From the NCBI GenBank assembly GCA_029168955.1, contig JAPDOI010001852.1, forward strand, positions 1-64,000: a stretch of 64,000 nt of DNA, written 5' to 3'. Position 1 is the first letter of the stretch. Each line of letters opens with the position of its first letter. Positions 12,501 to 22,922 of the stretch are shown here, piece by piece. The notes under the pieces are model-generated. The model was given only the letters and a program-made list of their open reading frames with translations, was not told the DNA's origin and did no database searches. This DNA is from Aplectana chamaeleonis. Taxonomy: Eukaryota > Nematoda > Chromadorea > Rhabditida > Cosmocercidae. The translations under genes were made by a program, and so were the position numbers.

Positions 12501-14380
12501 AGCGTTGTATTCGACAAAAAACACGACGTATTTCTTCAAACCCACCACTATTGTTGTGCGCGCGAAGCGCGCACCAGATTTGGTTTTGAATCGGCCACGC
12601 GCGCAACCCGTTTTTCTAAATCTCAGTTCGGGGTGAACGTAGAAATTTTACGTATATAGAAGCAACGCTCCAATCCAAATAGCCCTTGATTTAGCTTTGA
12701 TAAGTTTAACGGAGAAGCTTGTGGAATGATCGACCACCAAATCGTATTGTCGGCTATTTCACTTCATTTCCTAGCTTAGCTTTTTTATTGCTCCAGGCTA
12801 TTCTATGCGAAATCATTATTTGAAGATATTTCAAGACATTTTTGAAACTTGTTTTGACTTCTAAATGGCATTGGCAAATCGTTTCTTTTGCCAGGAAGCT
12901 AAATTTTCAGAATAGTTCTATAGAAAACATTTTTCTCAACAGGGGACAATTGGGTGGTGGCCATCGTGTATTTCGACCACTGAAGAGGCGGGAGAGATGG
13001 GGGAGGAGCGAGGCTTCTGATTGGACGCAACAGAGGGCTAGCTGCAGCCCACTGGCTGCGTCTCTCATTTTTCTCCCGCCTCTTCAGGGTTTGGAATACA
13101 CGACGGCCACCCCCCGGGACAATTTAGAAATTTGCGCGTAAGTACCGTGTAGTGTGTGTGGTTACAGACGGCACACATTATTCGAAGCTTGTTTCAGTTC
13201 TGTCATCTGTCGAATCGGCAGCAGCCGATAATAAGTGACTGCTTTGTAAGCTTCATGCTCTCTGTATCCTGACGACGAGCCACTCTTCTTCTCTAGTCTT
13301 TGTCCAGCTCCATGGGTTTGTAGGCTCAGTACATGGGAAAAGTTGTACAGTCTTTTCCACTTCGAATTCCATTCGGGACCACTTCGCTTGAATGCAATAG
13401 CCTGAGGCCTCAAACTGCGAAAGACGAGACAACTCCACCATGTGCAGTGCGCCTGATCGCCCGGTTCCTTAACCTATGACATAAACTCCGCTTCGAGGCC
13501 GCAGAAGAAGAAGCAGTGCGCCTGTAACCCCGCTCCATAACAGGGCCCGCCTCTATCATTCGTTGGCGCGACTTTTCTAGATCTTGCGCCTGATCGCCAG
13601 CAGCTTTCATGCCATAATGTAGCGAGTAGAAACAACGATGCTCCGGGCGTCCTTTAGGGCTTCCCTGGAACATCGAGAGTGTTAGCAATCTCGCAAATGG
13701 AAAACGTTTGCTCGAGGAGTGCGGGCGTACCATCTGGAACGAGATCTTGCAACTTGCCGTTGATCGGGGCAATACCGAACCGCTCTCAACCTCATCATTT
13801 CGATCGCGATCCAGGCGCATAAAGCCAGGCGTTTATTTCAGAATGCTGGTCTCCATCACGCCAAGGCGACGCTTCGATTCTTTATTTGCAGATCGTCTAA
13901 TTTAGGTGGTCGAGTAGGCCCTTGTCGCGAATGACGACAGTCATGGAACGCCATTTCGATCATGCAGAGTTCACCCGAGCTAGTCCCTGACTGAGACTGC
14001 CGTCAGATAAAATTTCCGATCAGGGATTCAAAGAAGCCTCAATCTAAATCTGAATTCCGTCGCATCGGTATTCTTCATGAATGTGGCTTTCGGAGTAACT
14101 TGCTGGGGTTACTTCTTCGAATCTGTGCCGGGTGACGTTTCGAATACCTAATGGCGCACTCATCTCCCTAGAGGAGATGTGTATTCAGTACAATTCATCA
14201 TGTTAGGTATGATGGTATGTAACCACTCCGTCTTGCAGGTACTGGCCCGACTGGGGAGAGGCCACAACGAAATTCACAATAGACACCAACTGGAAGAAGC
14301 GACCAAAGGGCTATGTGTCCATCAGCAACTCGCACAGTAGCGATAGTTCAACGCCAACGAAGAAAAACTCCGAATCGTAG
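3506..14380 (+). CDS. Failed axon connections (FAX)/CDR-family GST-like membrane protein
   Basis: I rebuilt eight exons: 3506-3662, 5724-5830, 7006-7103, 7362-7503, 7933-8016, 8085-8222, 8787-8911 and 14239-14380. All junctions are GT..AG, phases agree, and the sum is 993 nt or 330 residues, the usual family size. Residues 17-38 ([20 protein letters not shown]) form one membrane anchor. Residues 53-125 are a thioredoxin-like GST N-domain with VVYLYQFPR, the Cys-containing [26 protein letters not shown] and [10 protein letters not shown]. Residues from about 145 to 292 are an all-helical GST C-domain ending in [10 protein letters not shown]. The tail is Ser/Thr-rich. Family members include Drosophila fax and the C. 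elegans cadmium-responsive CDR proteins. The enzymatic substrate is not established, and I cannot say which paralogue this is. Introns 1, 6 and 7 hold transposons; intron 7 is 5.3 kb. Intron 2 uses the unusual donor GTGGGT. Confidence 0.93.
3757..3906. mobile_element. MITE in intron 1, flanked by TTGACCT
   Basis: The left end CGGTGGTGATCGTAATGTG pairs with the right end CACATTACGACCACCACC. Subterminal AAAGGGCGGGGAG pairs with TTCCCCGCCTTTTT. A 7-bp direct repeat TTGACCT flanks it at 3750-3756 and 3907-3913, consistent with a target-site duplication. There is no open frame of its own. Confidence 0.75.
4144..5651. mobile_element. 1.5-kb inverted-repeat element in intron 1
   Basis: The ends are exact inverted repeats: TACTCAGGTAAAAC at 4144-4157 and GTTTTACCTGAGTA at 5638-5651. 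Inside both ends are many diverged copies of a GTTGTCGAGAATT-like word, in opposite orientations. It encodes no transposase. It resembles a non-autonomous DNA transposon whose subterminal regions were expanded by short repeats, and the hairpin at 4889-4962 is nested in it. Confidence 0.6.
4889..4962. repeat. Strong hairpin plus diverged tandem duplicate
   Basis: The arms TGGACTTCCGGCGGGTCCAC and GTGGACCCGCCGGAAGTCCA are perfect complements, and pairing continues inward to CTGCAGC/GCTGCAG. The sequence to its right (4950-5090) is repeated in diverged form at about 5100-5230. Both copies contain CCGCCGGAAGTC followed by CACGAGAGTAGGATATT. Confidence 0.7.
5831..7005. other. Intron 2 of the FAX/CDR-like gene, no inserted feature recognised
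   Basis: The stretch contains poly-C (6031-6041), CG-rich words around 6090-6450 and several open frames without recognisable domains. No terminal inverted repeats or target duplications were identified. It is flanked by coding exons 2 and 3. Confidence 0.5.
8254..8735. mobile_element. MITE with TTAAAGGCA-type ends, intron 6
   Basis: The left end TTAAAGGCACAGTCCAACCTC (8254-8274) pairs, with few mismatches, with the right end GAGCTTGGACTGTGGGTTTAA (8715-8735). The TTAA-containing ends suggest TA or TTAA target use. A relative with similar ends lies at 22006-22412 in a dph-5 intron. Confidence 0.6.
9236..9395. repeat. Dispersed repeat, copy 1 of 3
   Basis: Shared words with two other loci include AAATTTATTTCCGTTTAT, CTGCGYCTCCTTC, a TTTCTC(G/T)(C/T)TG-like stretch, CTCGCTCCG, GCACGCTCG and AAACAGAGGATA. 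The relatives are at 44985-45125 and, more weakly, 58285-58440. The ends CTCTGTTTCGAAG and CTGAAACAGAG are inverted relative to each other, so the unit may itself be a small foldback. Confidence 0.55.
9525..11121. mobile_element. 1.6-kb inverted-repeat element in intron 7
   Basis: The ends are exact inverted repeats: GGGCTGGGATTCATGAA (9525-9541) and TTCATGAATCCCAGCCC (11105-11121). Pairing continues in patches (GGTTACGGCTGGGCTA against TGGCTACCGCTGGGG). The left half is T-rich and the right half A-rich, as in a decayed long foldback. No transposase domain was found in any frame. Confidence 0.65.
11549..12553. mobile_element. 1-kb foldback element, copy 1
   Basis: The whole segment is close to a palindrome centred near 12050. 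The ends are ACTATAGTGGTGG and CCACCACTATT. Matching words along the arms include GAGTATTCATGTAGTGGAATG, GCCTATAACTTTTTCC and AACCCCTACAT, each with an inverted partner. No coding capacity was seen. A diverged relative lies at 25660-26750. Confidence 0.75.
12952..13115. mobile_element. MITE with 9-bp target duplication
   Basis: The inverted ends are GGGTGGTGGCCATCGTGTATT and AATACACGACGGCCACCCCC. Subterminal GAAGAGGCGGGAGA pairs with TCTCCCGCCTCTTC. GGGACAATT is present at 12943-12951 and 13116-13124 as a target-site duplication. The 8-9 bp duplication suggests hAT-like or Mutator-like mobilisation. Confidence 0.8.
13456..13512 (+). mobile_element. 57-bp 3' stub of a LINE-A/B element
   Basis: The segment contains GGTTCCTTAACCTATGACA and ends CCGCAGAAGAAGAA, matching the last bases of LINE-B (AGTTCCTCAACCTATGACA...CTGCAGAAGAAG). 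It is bounded by a 12-bp duplication GCAGTGCGCCTG at 13444-13455 and 13513-13524. It is a severely 5'-truncated insertion that retains only the 3' end and its GAA tail. Confidence 0.85.
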
Positions 14381-14858
14381 ATTCCCGCATACCAAGAAGA
14401 CTTGATCGCCTAAGGCAAAGTTTAAGTCCACTTATGTGCGACTGATACTCTTTCACAAAGTGTATCTAGTAGATGACTAGTTCTTCCTTTACACAAGCAT
14501 GATCATTCTGTTAACTGGAACGGATCCGCAATTACGACGTACATTTATACACGTCTGCCATGATACCGTATGCATTTTTACGACAATTTTCTTGAAAATA
14601 CCGTAACTGTGTTAGCTTAGGGTACTTTTTAGTCTGTCTTGTGTTTTGTGATTAACACCTCGCACCACTAGATCCTCTTCTAGACACACTCTAGAGCTTC
14701 TGCCTGTAATCTCTGCATTGTGTACGGTGTTCATCTAGGGGTTCTGTTTCAATCTTGTTCATGTTACGCATTGTATTAATCAATTCTTATCAAGAATAAC
14801 AAATCTGTAAGCGCTGTAACAACATGTACCAACAAATATAACAACGAACATATAACAA

Positions 14859-14864
14859 AATAAA
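14859..14864 (+). terminator. Likely poly(A) signal of the FAX/CDR-like gene
   Basis: AATAAA lies 479 nt after the stop codon at 14378-14380 in AT-rich sequence. It is the first canonical hexamer I see downstream. The convergent dph-5 coding end is only about 100 bp further right, so the two 3'UTRs probably abut or overlap. Confidence 0.5.
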
Positions 14865-14966
14865 CAACTTCTCGATTATGGTATGTCCAGGAGCTCTAGG
14901 AGTCTATCAGACACGTGCATGACCGGTCATGCATCCTTAAAATATAACAGTAGGACGAGGAATCAG

Positions 14967-17900
14967 CTAGCTACGTAGCTTGAAAGTATTCAGCATGTCG
15001 ATTTCCAATGGGTGCATGTGACCGGGAAGAATCATCGAATGCAGCGGTGGTCCAAGATCGTATTTAGACATTTCTTTCAGAGTGCAAAATACTATCTGAA
15101 AACTTACCAGAAAATTCTAGAGATCTTTAGTCTTGGCTCAGTTTTAAATGTGCGTACCTTTTGGTCGTCCCAGCCAACTCGTGCCAGTCCTACGCAAGGC
15201 GAGGATTCGTTGTAAACTACAACAGAACAAAAATCAGTGAATAATCAGTAACTTGAAGCAGGATTAACCAAGCTGGGGAGCAGGATAAATGCTCCCTTCT
15301 TCTACCCCCTTAGGTCCAGGGTTGATGAAAAACAGTTTACCAGGAACAAAAGGATAAAAATCACAGGGCAAACCAGTCTCAGCTAAAATGCCTTCGCTAA
15401 TACTTCATCATTTAGAGGCCGGCGCCTGGCCTGACGTCTTCCCGTCTTCGGTCCCGCCCCAATTGCCTACCGAGGAAATTGCCATCATGCAAAGACGCAG
15501 AGGCCGCGTCACCCCGGCTGCCTGGCAAGTCAAATCGCCAGTGCCATTAAGGATGCAGCTCTTTGTGCGATCGCGTCACATGCCTTCGACGTCCTGCTCC
15601 CTCGGATCGATATCAGTCTTGCGAGCCGTCCGTCTATGGATCCGCTTACGGAGAAGGGTCTACAGTGCGGAGTCGTCCTTTCCGCACTTCCTCCGTTCCT
15701 GTCATCGCCACATGGTCGAGCGGGGGCCCTTTCGACATGATCCTGCCCTCACTGCTTCTGCGTCCACTCTCCTCCCGGCATGGGAGCTCGTCAGGTAGTG
15801 GAGTTCGTCCTTCCTAATCCTCAGATGGGCAAGGTCCATCCCCTAACGCATAGCCGGAATTGTATTTTGAATTACGAATTTTGAATTATTTATTGCCGCG
15901 TTCATTACTTTAGTTTATAAGAGTAAACGATTATTTTGTATCTGTGTCTGGTATGTAGCAATAGCATGCCGTACAGTCGGTCTATACTTGGTTCAGTGAC
16001 ATATTGTGCTTTGTGTGTACCGCGCAATGGCGGTTGTAGATGCTCGAGACCTTTCTTGGAGTTGGCCCTGGTTTGTGGGTAATGGCGTTTAAACAGCATA
16101 GTGTGCAACCGGAGGCTATAGACCCTAACGCGCATGTAGTGTTCATAATACTCGGTTTCCACGTGGCAGGCTTATGCAATGGAGGTCGGACTAGCGGCTA
16201 CTCACACTCCGTGACAACCGATTCTGCTAGGACGGAAACGCAGACTAGAGGGTGTAGGGTGACAACCTTAGCGACAGACAGGATAGGAGCCATTTTCGCA
16301 GGCGCCATATTGTTTACTCTCAAATTCTCGCACCATTGTTCTCGATTAACTGTAATGAAAAGGACCGAACACGTTTACCCTATTCAACGTTGACGAATTC
16401 CGCCCCAAAATCCCCTCTACCAGACCAGTTTCACCAACCTGGCTCAATACCAGCTTCCTTTTTCCGTTCCGCTATCCTAAGCAGTTGTCGGGCTGCTTCC
16501 GCACAGGTTAGATAACGAGCCGGTTCGTAGATCTTCCTTCCCCTGAAGACTAGCTGACTTTACATCATGAAATGCACAGCAAAATAAAGCACATGTTTAC
16601 CCACTTCATCATGTTTTCAATCGACTGCTCCTTCGTTTTTATATCTGAAACTATAGGTGCTACTGAATGTGAGAGCCCAGAGCAGGACGACATGTCAGCG
16701 AATTCTGCTTACCAAGTAAGCATAATGTATGCAATCCCTTCTCCATATTCGACGCTATTTTGTCGTAGTAGCTGTCTGGCTCCCATCCATCCAACCACAT
16801 CACGATCGACACTGTCTCGCCAAAGTTATATAACTAAACAAATTCCTAAATGTCATCAGCTGATATCAAAGCTTTTAGGCCACCATGTTATACTTCGTTT
16901 GCTGAAGGAACATGTTCCGGCATCCATAAGGGATCCCGTATTGGACGTGCACCAGCGTTCTCAATGGAACAATGCACACTTACGTTGTAGCGACACACAG
17001 TAGTGTTAAGGCTTACTGAATGGCACAACGGCGAGTTTCGCTCCAAAACGGCAATAATGATCAATAAAGGACGTCACGTAGCGCACGGTAACGGCAATAC
17101 GTCGCGCAGCATAGAGGCGATTTGCCACTATGACATCCATAACCTCCGAGGCGACGCCGTGAGTGAGAAGGGACAGGAAAGCTAGGATAGCCGCGTCAGA
17201 AGTTGACCACGTCTCGAGGCTCTCGCTCTGCTACATGTGACCAGGTGGTGAGTGCAATTACGCTCATGCCACTCGCAGGGTCCGCACTTACATCATAACA
17301 GTGGAACCGCAGCTACGAATATTACGACGAGTCCATTGCGTCGAAGGATGGTGCTCTCAGGTGAAATTGAGCAAGCGACGCATATTGGTTGCGTGATATT
17401 CGCACATAAAAATACAACAATTCTATCGCCACGACATTTGGTGACAACCAAACGAGACCGAAGCATGACAACGTCCAGAGCTTCAAGCGGCCAGTTAGCC
17501 ATCTCAGACAAAAAGACATATAACGCCCAACAAGAAAGCCGGTGTCGTCAGCGGGATAGTGGCCGACATCTGAGTCCCGGCTGAAGAGTGTCTCGTGCGA
17601 TTCCTTAAGAGATGGGCGCCATTGACGTTGAGCCTCTTTTAGGGATGCGCGCTCCGCCGTGATAGGCACCATACCTCCCTTCTCCACGCGCTTCTTCTTC
17701 TTCTTTGCAGCCACATAGAGGGTTTTGTCATAGGCGGAGGAACTGGGCGACCAGTAGTGGATTCGTTCATAGGTCCATTGGTGTCAGCGTGGTAGGCCTC
17801 TCCGGACAGTTGAATAAATGTGCGGTATCATGGCCGACGATACCGCAGTCCGGGCACTCATCAGATTTGCTGCTGTCAATCTTGCTGACATAAGACATTA

Positions 17901-20900
17901 GCATTGTAGAGTGACCACAGCGTAATGATGCGAGCGTGCATCTCGCCCTTCTTCCGAGTTGAGACTCTGAGGTGCAGACGGGGGGCGGTATATCTCCTAA
18001 TATAGGATTCATGGCCACCTTCACAAGATGACACCGTACGAACTTGGTGTGCTCCTCGCGCAAAAGACGGAGTCGTTCTTGCTGTGAGTCGTGCCATCTT
18101 TGCAAATTGACTTTGTTTGGAGCATCGGCGAATGGCTTTCTTATACTTCTCTCTCTCACGGGGTTTAGCACTCTCCACGACGGGTGATTTGGTTGCTTTA
18201 TAATGTTAATGCGGAATTGCTGGGCCTGGAGCTGACAGTGCTCCTTCACTGGTAATAGACGGGTCTCAGCATGCAGGTGTTCGATTGGGGAACTCCTTGC
18301 ACATCCGGTGGCGATACGGAGAGCAGCATTTTGTACTCGTTGCATCTTTGTCCAGGAGGATTCTGAGACGAGATGCTGCCACACCGGTGCGGCGTACTCC
18401 AGAGCGGGCTGGAGAATCGCCTTATACGTTCTGAGTATAGTCTCCTTGCTGCTACTCCCACGAAGTGCCGCCCAGGGCCCTGAGAACGTTGAGCTTAGCT
18501 TTAACGACTGCCTGCTTCTGCTCGGTATTCTTATGAAACTTGGAGTGACGGATCGAGCACAAGACCGAGCAGCCTTTGGAAAGCGAGCAGCTTGAGGCAA
18601 ACGGTCTCCATCCCACACGACATCCCGGATGAGCGCTGTGCTCCGGATGGGTCCGTCGTGAGAACGGACACTGACGACTCTGGCTGTGCAGAGATGCGCA
18701 GCATCTTGCGGTCGAAAAAGCCCTTTAATGTGATCAGGTACTCGTTGATCTTATTGGCGGCCACCTGTAAGTCCCGATCTCGACACATGATTGTTATGTC
18801 ATCGGCATACGCGACGACCTTGATGTCCTGTGGAGGCTCAGGCATATCTCCGAGGGTACAGATTGAAGAGGGCTGGCGATAGAACTCCACGCCCTGAGGG
18901 ACTCCAGCTGCTATAGGAATACTGTTGGAGACATGGTTCTGAAACATGACTCTTGCCCGCCGACCTTTAATAAAGGCCGATATCCAGCGCTTCTGCCAAG
19001 ATGGTATTGGACGACTCCAGAATGTTGCTTGACAGGACTCCAAGGTTAACCGTATCAAATGCCTTGGTGAGATCCAACGCAACAGCTACAGTTCTCAATG
19101 GCTTGTTAAAGTTGAACCCGTCGATAGCATAGCTGGTAATTTCTAGCAACGCCGTAGTTGTGGAATGTAGCCTCCTGAACCCATGTTGAAACAACTGCTT
19201 CTCGTTGTGCTCCGCTAGATCCTTGACAATGAGCTTTTCGGCCACCTTGGCGAAAGGTGACATCAAGCTAATGGGACGATATCCCTTTACTGATGACTGA
19301 GGTTTGCCAGGCTTGGGCAACGGGATGACGTTGGCTGTCTTCCAGTTTTGCGGAATAGTGCAAGAGCTGAACGAAGTGTTAATCATATCAACGATGAGCG
19401 GAAGGATCTCAGTCGGGAGTTTCTTCAGTACAGCAGGACAAATGCCGTCCGGACCGACAGCTTTGGAGTTTCGCATGTCCTTTATAATCTTCTCTACTTG
19501 CGCCACAGTGAACGCATCGGCCGTGCTCATGAGCGGGAGGCGGCACAGCTCTCTTTCTGTCACTCTATTTTGCGGACCTCGCCTTGTACTCGTGACAAAG
19601 AAACTTTTACCGAGAGAGTAGGCGGCTTCCTTTCCTGACTTGAAAACGTTATTACCGAACTCAATAGTGGAGATGGTGGCTGGCGAGCTCTTTCCCGATA
19701 GTTTCCGAAGAATCTTCCAAGTAGCTCCACTGTCCGTCTTGAAATTCAACTGTTCTGTGAATTTTTCCCACTGTTCTTTCTTGTGCTGGTCGAGATCTTT
19801 TCTGATCTCACCATCCAGCTGAGCGACGACAGGGTCTAGATGGTCAACAGCTCTTCTGGCATCTCTAGTCCTGATTTTCTCAAGAATTTCTCTGGTGACG
19901 TTTGGATAGAACGTCTTAACTCGGCCAACAGGGATAGCCGCCTTCATGGCCCTGCGAATTGCATCAGATAAGTGATGCTCCTTCTGGTGCACATTGCCAT
20001 TCCACGGGTAATCAGCCGCTAGGCGTAGCGCAACCTCACTGGACAGGCACCAGTCTGCTTGGCCTAAATTGAGATAAGAACGTTGACGAACACCAGAATA
20101 AGGAGCAAGAGAATTTGAGAGATCGATGTGCACAAAGACGGGAACATGATCACTAGACAATGTTGTTGAGGTAGACCATGAGCAAACGTTGGAAAGGTTG
20201 GACGAGATAAGAGTTATGTCTGGGCTAGAAGATCGGCCGTTGGCAGGGAGACGAGTGGGCTGATCATCGTTTAAGATGACCAGGTCGCACTCCTCAGCCC
20301 ATTCTTCGACTTCTTCTCCTCTAGCATCAGAACCAAGGGACGAGCAGAAGGTGTGGGCATTAAGTCGCCCGCGAAAACAACTGATGATGAGAGGGAATAA
20401 TCGTTGAGTTGTTTGAGAAGAGGAATGGGATTGTAGGAGGAGGGGCAAGGAGGTGGTAGGGGGAATATATATGTTGAAAAGAGAAAGGGTGTGTTTTAAG
20501 AGGAGATGGATTGGAAGGTACTCGAGAGTACCATCCGTGGGGGTGTTTGGTATGAGGTGGGGAGAGAGGATAAAACAAAGGTTGAAACTCCTCCGCCAAG
20601 AGCTGACCTTGGAGCATGGAAGGCAGTGTAGCCCGGGATATTAGGATGAGGATAGGTAGGGGATGGAGAGAGCTTGGTTTCTTGAACCATGATCACGTCT
20701 GGATGGTAAGTACGTGCGAAGAGAGAGAGCTCAGAAAGTTTAGTACGAAGGCCGTTGAGATTGATATGTACAATGGAAAGGGGGCGATTTGAGGAAGAGG
20801 AATCAGAGTTGGTAGGTGAAGAGCATAAAACACAGCGAAAAGCAGAATTATAATGCCTCACAGAACTGAGACCCGAACAGGAGAGATGCACCCACCTTTG

Positions 20901-22922
20901 GCATCCGAAGCACTGGACGCTGGTATGTCTCCTGGTAACATCCTTGCCGCACGTGGCGCATAGGTACTTCTGAGCGGGTCCAGGATTCCTCTCCACGCCG
21001 GCCCTTTGTAGGAGAATCCGAAGGAGAGCTGCGGCCGGCCAGCACCTCTCCCATGACAAAAACCCTCTTCGCGGAGGGGGTGACGTCGGTTTGCATAGAG
21101 GTGATCTTCTTTCCTCCACACTGCCACGGCGTGAACGTACGACATCTCGGCAGCTCTCCACGCGCAAACCCGTGCTTATTGCGTGTCTCTGGGGAAAAGG
21201 GCGAATCGGCGGAAGCGTCGAGCTTCTTTTTGTCTGAGATTGCCGTAAGCTTCTTTAGTCTTGGCTGAATTCTACCAGGCATCTATGGTCACCGCTATCC
21301 ATAGAAAACCATAATTCAGCGAGCGGTGGCAGCCTTCACTTATTCCAAATTGTGTGCTAAGGTCCCTACTCAGAATCTACTGAGTCCGAGGCGGAAAAAC
21401 CTATCTTGGGTGCATTGGCCCTGCCCGTGGAACACCAGTATCAATTGGGTGGTTCGCGGACGCAAACAAGCGGTCGCAGACAGACACATCGGGTGGATTT
21501 TCTTCACCCGTCTGTCATTATTTCGTTGCGTATCGACCGGGTGGGACTCAGTCTATCGAGCAGCTCTGACGGGGGTCTAAAGCACCTCCACCAGAGTTAG
21601 GTGAGATAGCGGAAGAGAGGGAACACGCATAGAGACCTATGTCTCACAGCCTGTTTCTGCCCTATTACTTCATCGATACGCATTGTGGCCAAGTTCTCTG
21701 AGACTCTCAAATGAGCTCTCTCACAGAGGTATCGTTACGAGCAGAGTTTCCACTCATAAGTGCAGGTTATAGTCAGGCCAGCTATACATTTCACTGCGGC
21801 ATTGGGCATTCAGATGATGCAAAAGTCGTGGCGCTTCGGATGTCAAGTATTTCCTTAAAAGGCTAACCTGCAAACCGGAGCATCCAACTGCATTCATTAT
21901 AGAAGTATTGTGTACAACCTTCACCTGAAATTGCTCGTAGTTCAACAGAAAAACAAATAGCTAAGAGGTACTTCCTCTCGAATTTCTACTAACATGGTTG
22001 ATTACTTAAAGGCAGGGTCCGGGCAGAATTTCGATTCTGAGATTTTTCGCTGAATCTGTGCTCATGGTACGGGTAGTCCGAAGGAACATGCGAAAACTGC
22101 GTAAAAACCGGTCTTCTCCAAGTTATTAAAGCTACTTCTGTGAGCCGGTGATGCAGAAAAGTCGGAAAAGTGTGGCCATCGTCCATATTTTAGCCGTTGT
22201 CCACGCATTCTTCAAAAGTGCTGTGTAATTATCGGTCATTCCAGCCATGATTATCATGCTGTGAATACCGTAATCTCTAACTTTCAGGCTGTTTTCTCCA
22301 GAAATACGGACTTAGAGTTTGTGAAAATTCTGGACGGTGTCCACGCAGACCAGCCCAATCTACCTAACCTGAATTTCGGTGGTGTCAAAATCTGACCGGG
22401 CCTTGCCTTTAAGGTCATTCCATTCGGGTTACAGGAATGACCAACTCTCGAGCGTTAACACCCCGAACTCTACCAAACCCCACCTACCGGAATATTCCTT
22501 TGCTTAGCACGCAGCACAAGATCGGTATGTGTCGTAGCTCCGAAAGGGTCCCCTACGACCAGCATTGCTACATCATCCACATCGGCGCCATTCAGGATTT
22601 CATCTAAGGCAACAATGTTTCAAGTTTGAACATTTTACGATGGTACAGAAAAACCACACCTACCTGCATTTTGTTCTACTACTGTGCGGTCAGCCTCTAT
22701 CACCTCACGTCCATAGAATTCTTCTAGTTTCGACTTATCCAGACCATAGCACAGGATACTCGTATAAGCTTCAAGGTGTACCCGCTTACATTTCCTATTT
22801 ATTTCAAAAGTCAAAACTAGAAACTCAGAATAGGACGCGGCCACTCACCTCACAATATTGAGTCCCTTCACAGTAATGTCTTCAACATCGCCAAGTCCTA
22901 GTCCAATTAGATAGAACACCAT
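14967..22922 (-). CDS. dph-5: Diphthine methyl ester synthase (DPH5)
   Basis: The enzyme adds methyl groups from S-adenosylmethionine to the modified histidine of elongation factor 2 during diphthamide synthesis in the cytosol. Nine minus-strand exons are 22922-22849, 22794-22664, 22603-22488, 21924-21868, 16833-16713, 16644-16605, 16542-16439, 15216-15158 and 15095-14967. They total 831 nt, 276 residues, close to animal DPH5. All phases agree. Hallmarks of the tetrapyrrole-methylase fold are YLIGLGLGD (4-12), [27 protein letters not shown] (84-97), [11 protein letters not shown] (111-121), [18 protein letters not shown] and [12 protein letters not shown]; the C-terminus has [11 protein letters not shown]. 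Intron 4 is 5.0 kb because a full-size LINE-A copy sits in it in the same orientation. Intron 6 uses donor GTGGGT. No coding damage was seen. Confidence 0.95.
15217..16438. other. dph-5 intron 7, nothing recognised
   Basis: This 1.2-kb intron has a 136-codon plus-strand frame at 15388-15798 in CG-rich sequence, but no family, splice signals or neighbours support it. No inverted repeats or target duplications were found. Confidence 0.5.
17691..21154 (-). mobile_element. LINE-A1, full-length-size copy in dph-5 intron 4
   Basis: On the minus strand the element starts GCTGCCGAGATGTCG and ends CTGCAAAGAAGAAGAAGAAG, like copies A2 and A3. The 11-bp sequence TCTCCACGCGC occurs at 17681-17691 and 21155-21165 as target duplication; its last base is shared with the tail. 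Its reading frame shows 2A-like, PHD, endonuclease, reverse transcriptase (with YADD) and zinc-knuckle parts. The frame is cut by several small indels, for example near 20365 and 18590-19020, so it is inactive. The knuckle [17 protein letters not shown] is intact. It is spliced out with the dph-5 intron. Confidence 0.93.
22006..22412. mobile_element. MITE with TTAAAGGCA-type ends, dph-5 intron 3
   Basis: The left end TTAAAGGCAGGGTCCGG pairs with the right end CCGGGCCTTGCCTTTAA. The 407-bp interior is AT-balanced and non-coding. The ends resemble those of the element at 8254-8735, so both may be mobilised by one transposase family. Confidence 0.65.

Larger units (their letters stand above)
11402..13235. 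mobile_element. Outer 1.8-kb inverted repeat with nested insertions
   Basis: The arms at 11402-11515 and 13121-13235 are inverted copies. Shared words are GTGTGCCGTCTGTAACCACA, CTTACGCGCAAATTTCTAA and GCCGATTCGACAG. The interior holds a complete 1-kb foldback (11549-12553) and a MITE (12952-13115). The outer element is therefore the oldest of the three or was assembled by successive insertion. Confidence 0.65.

Noticed and set aside
15388..15798. 136-codon plus-strand frame in dph-5 intron 7
   Set aside because: No domain, no partner exons, and it is antisense to a well-supported intron.
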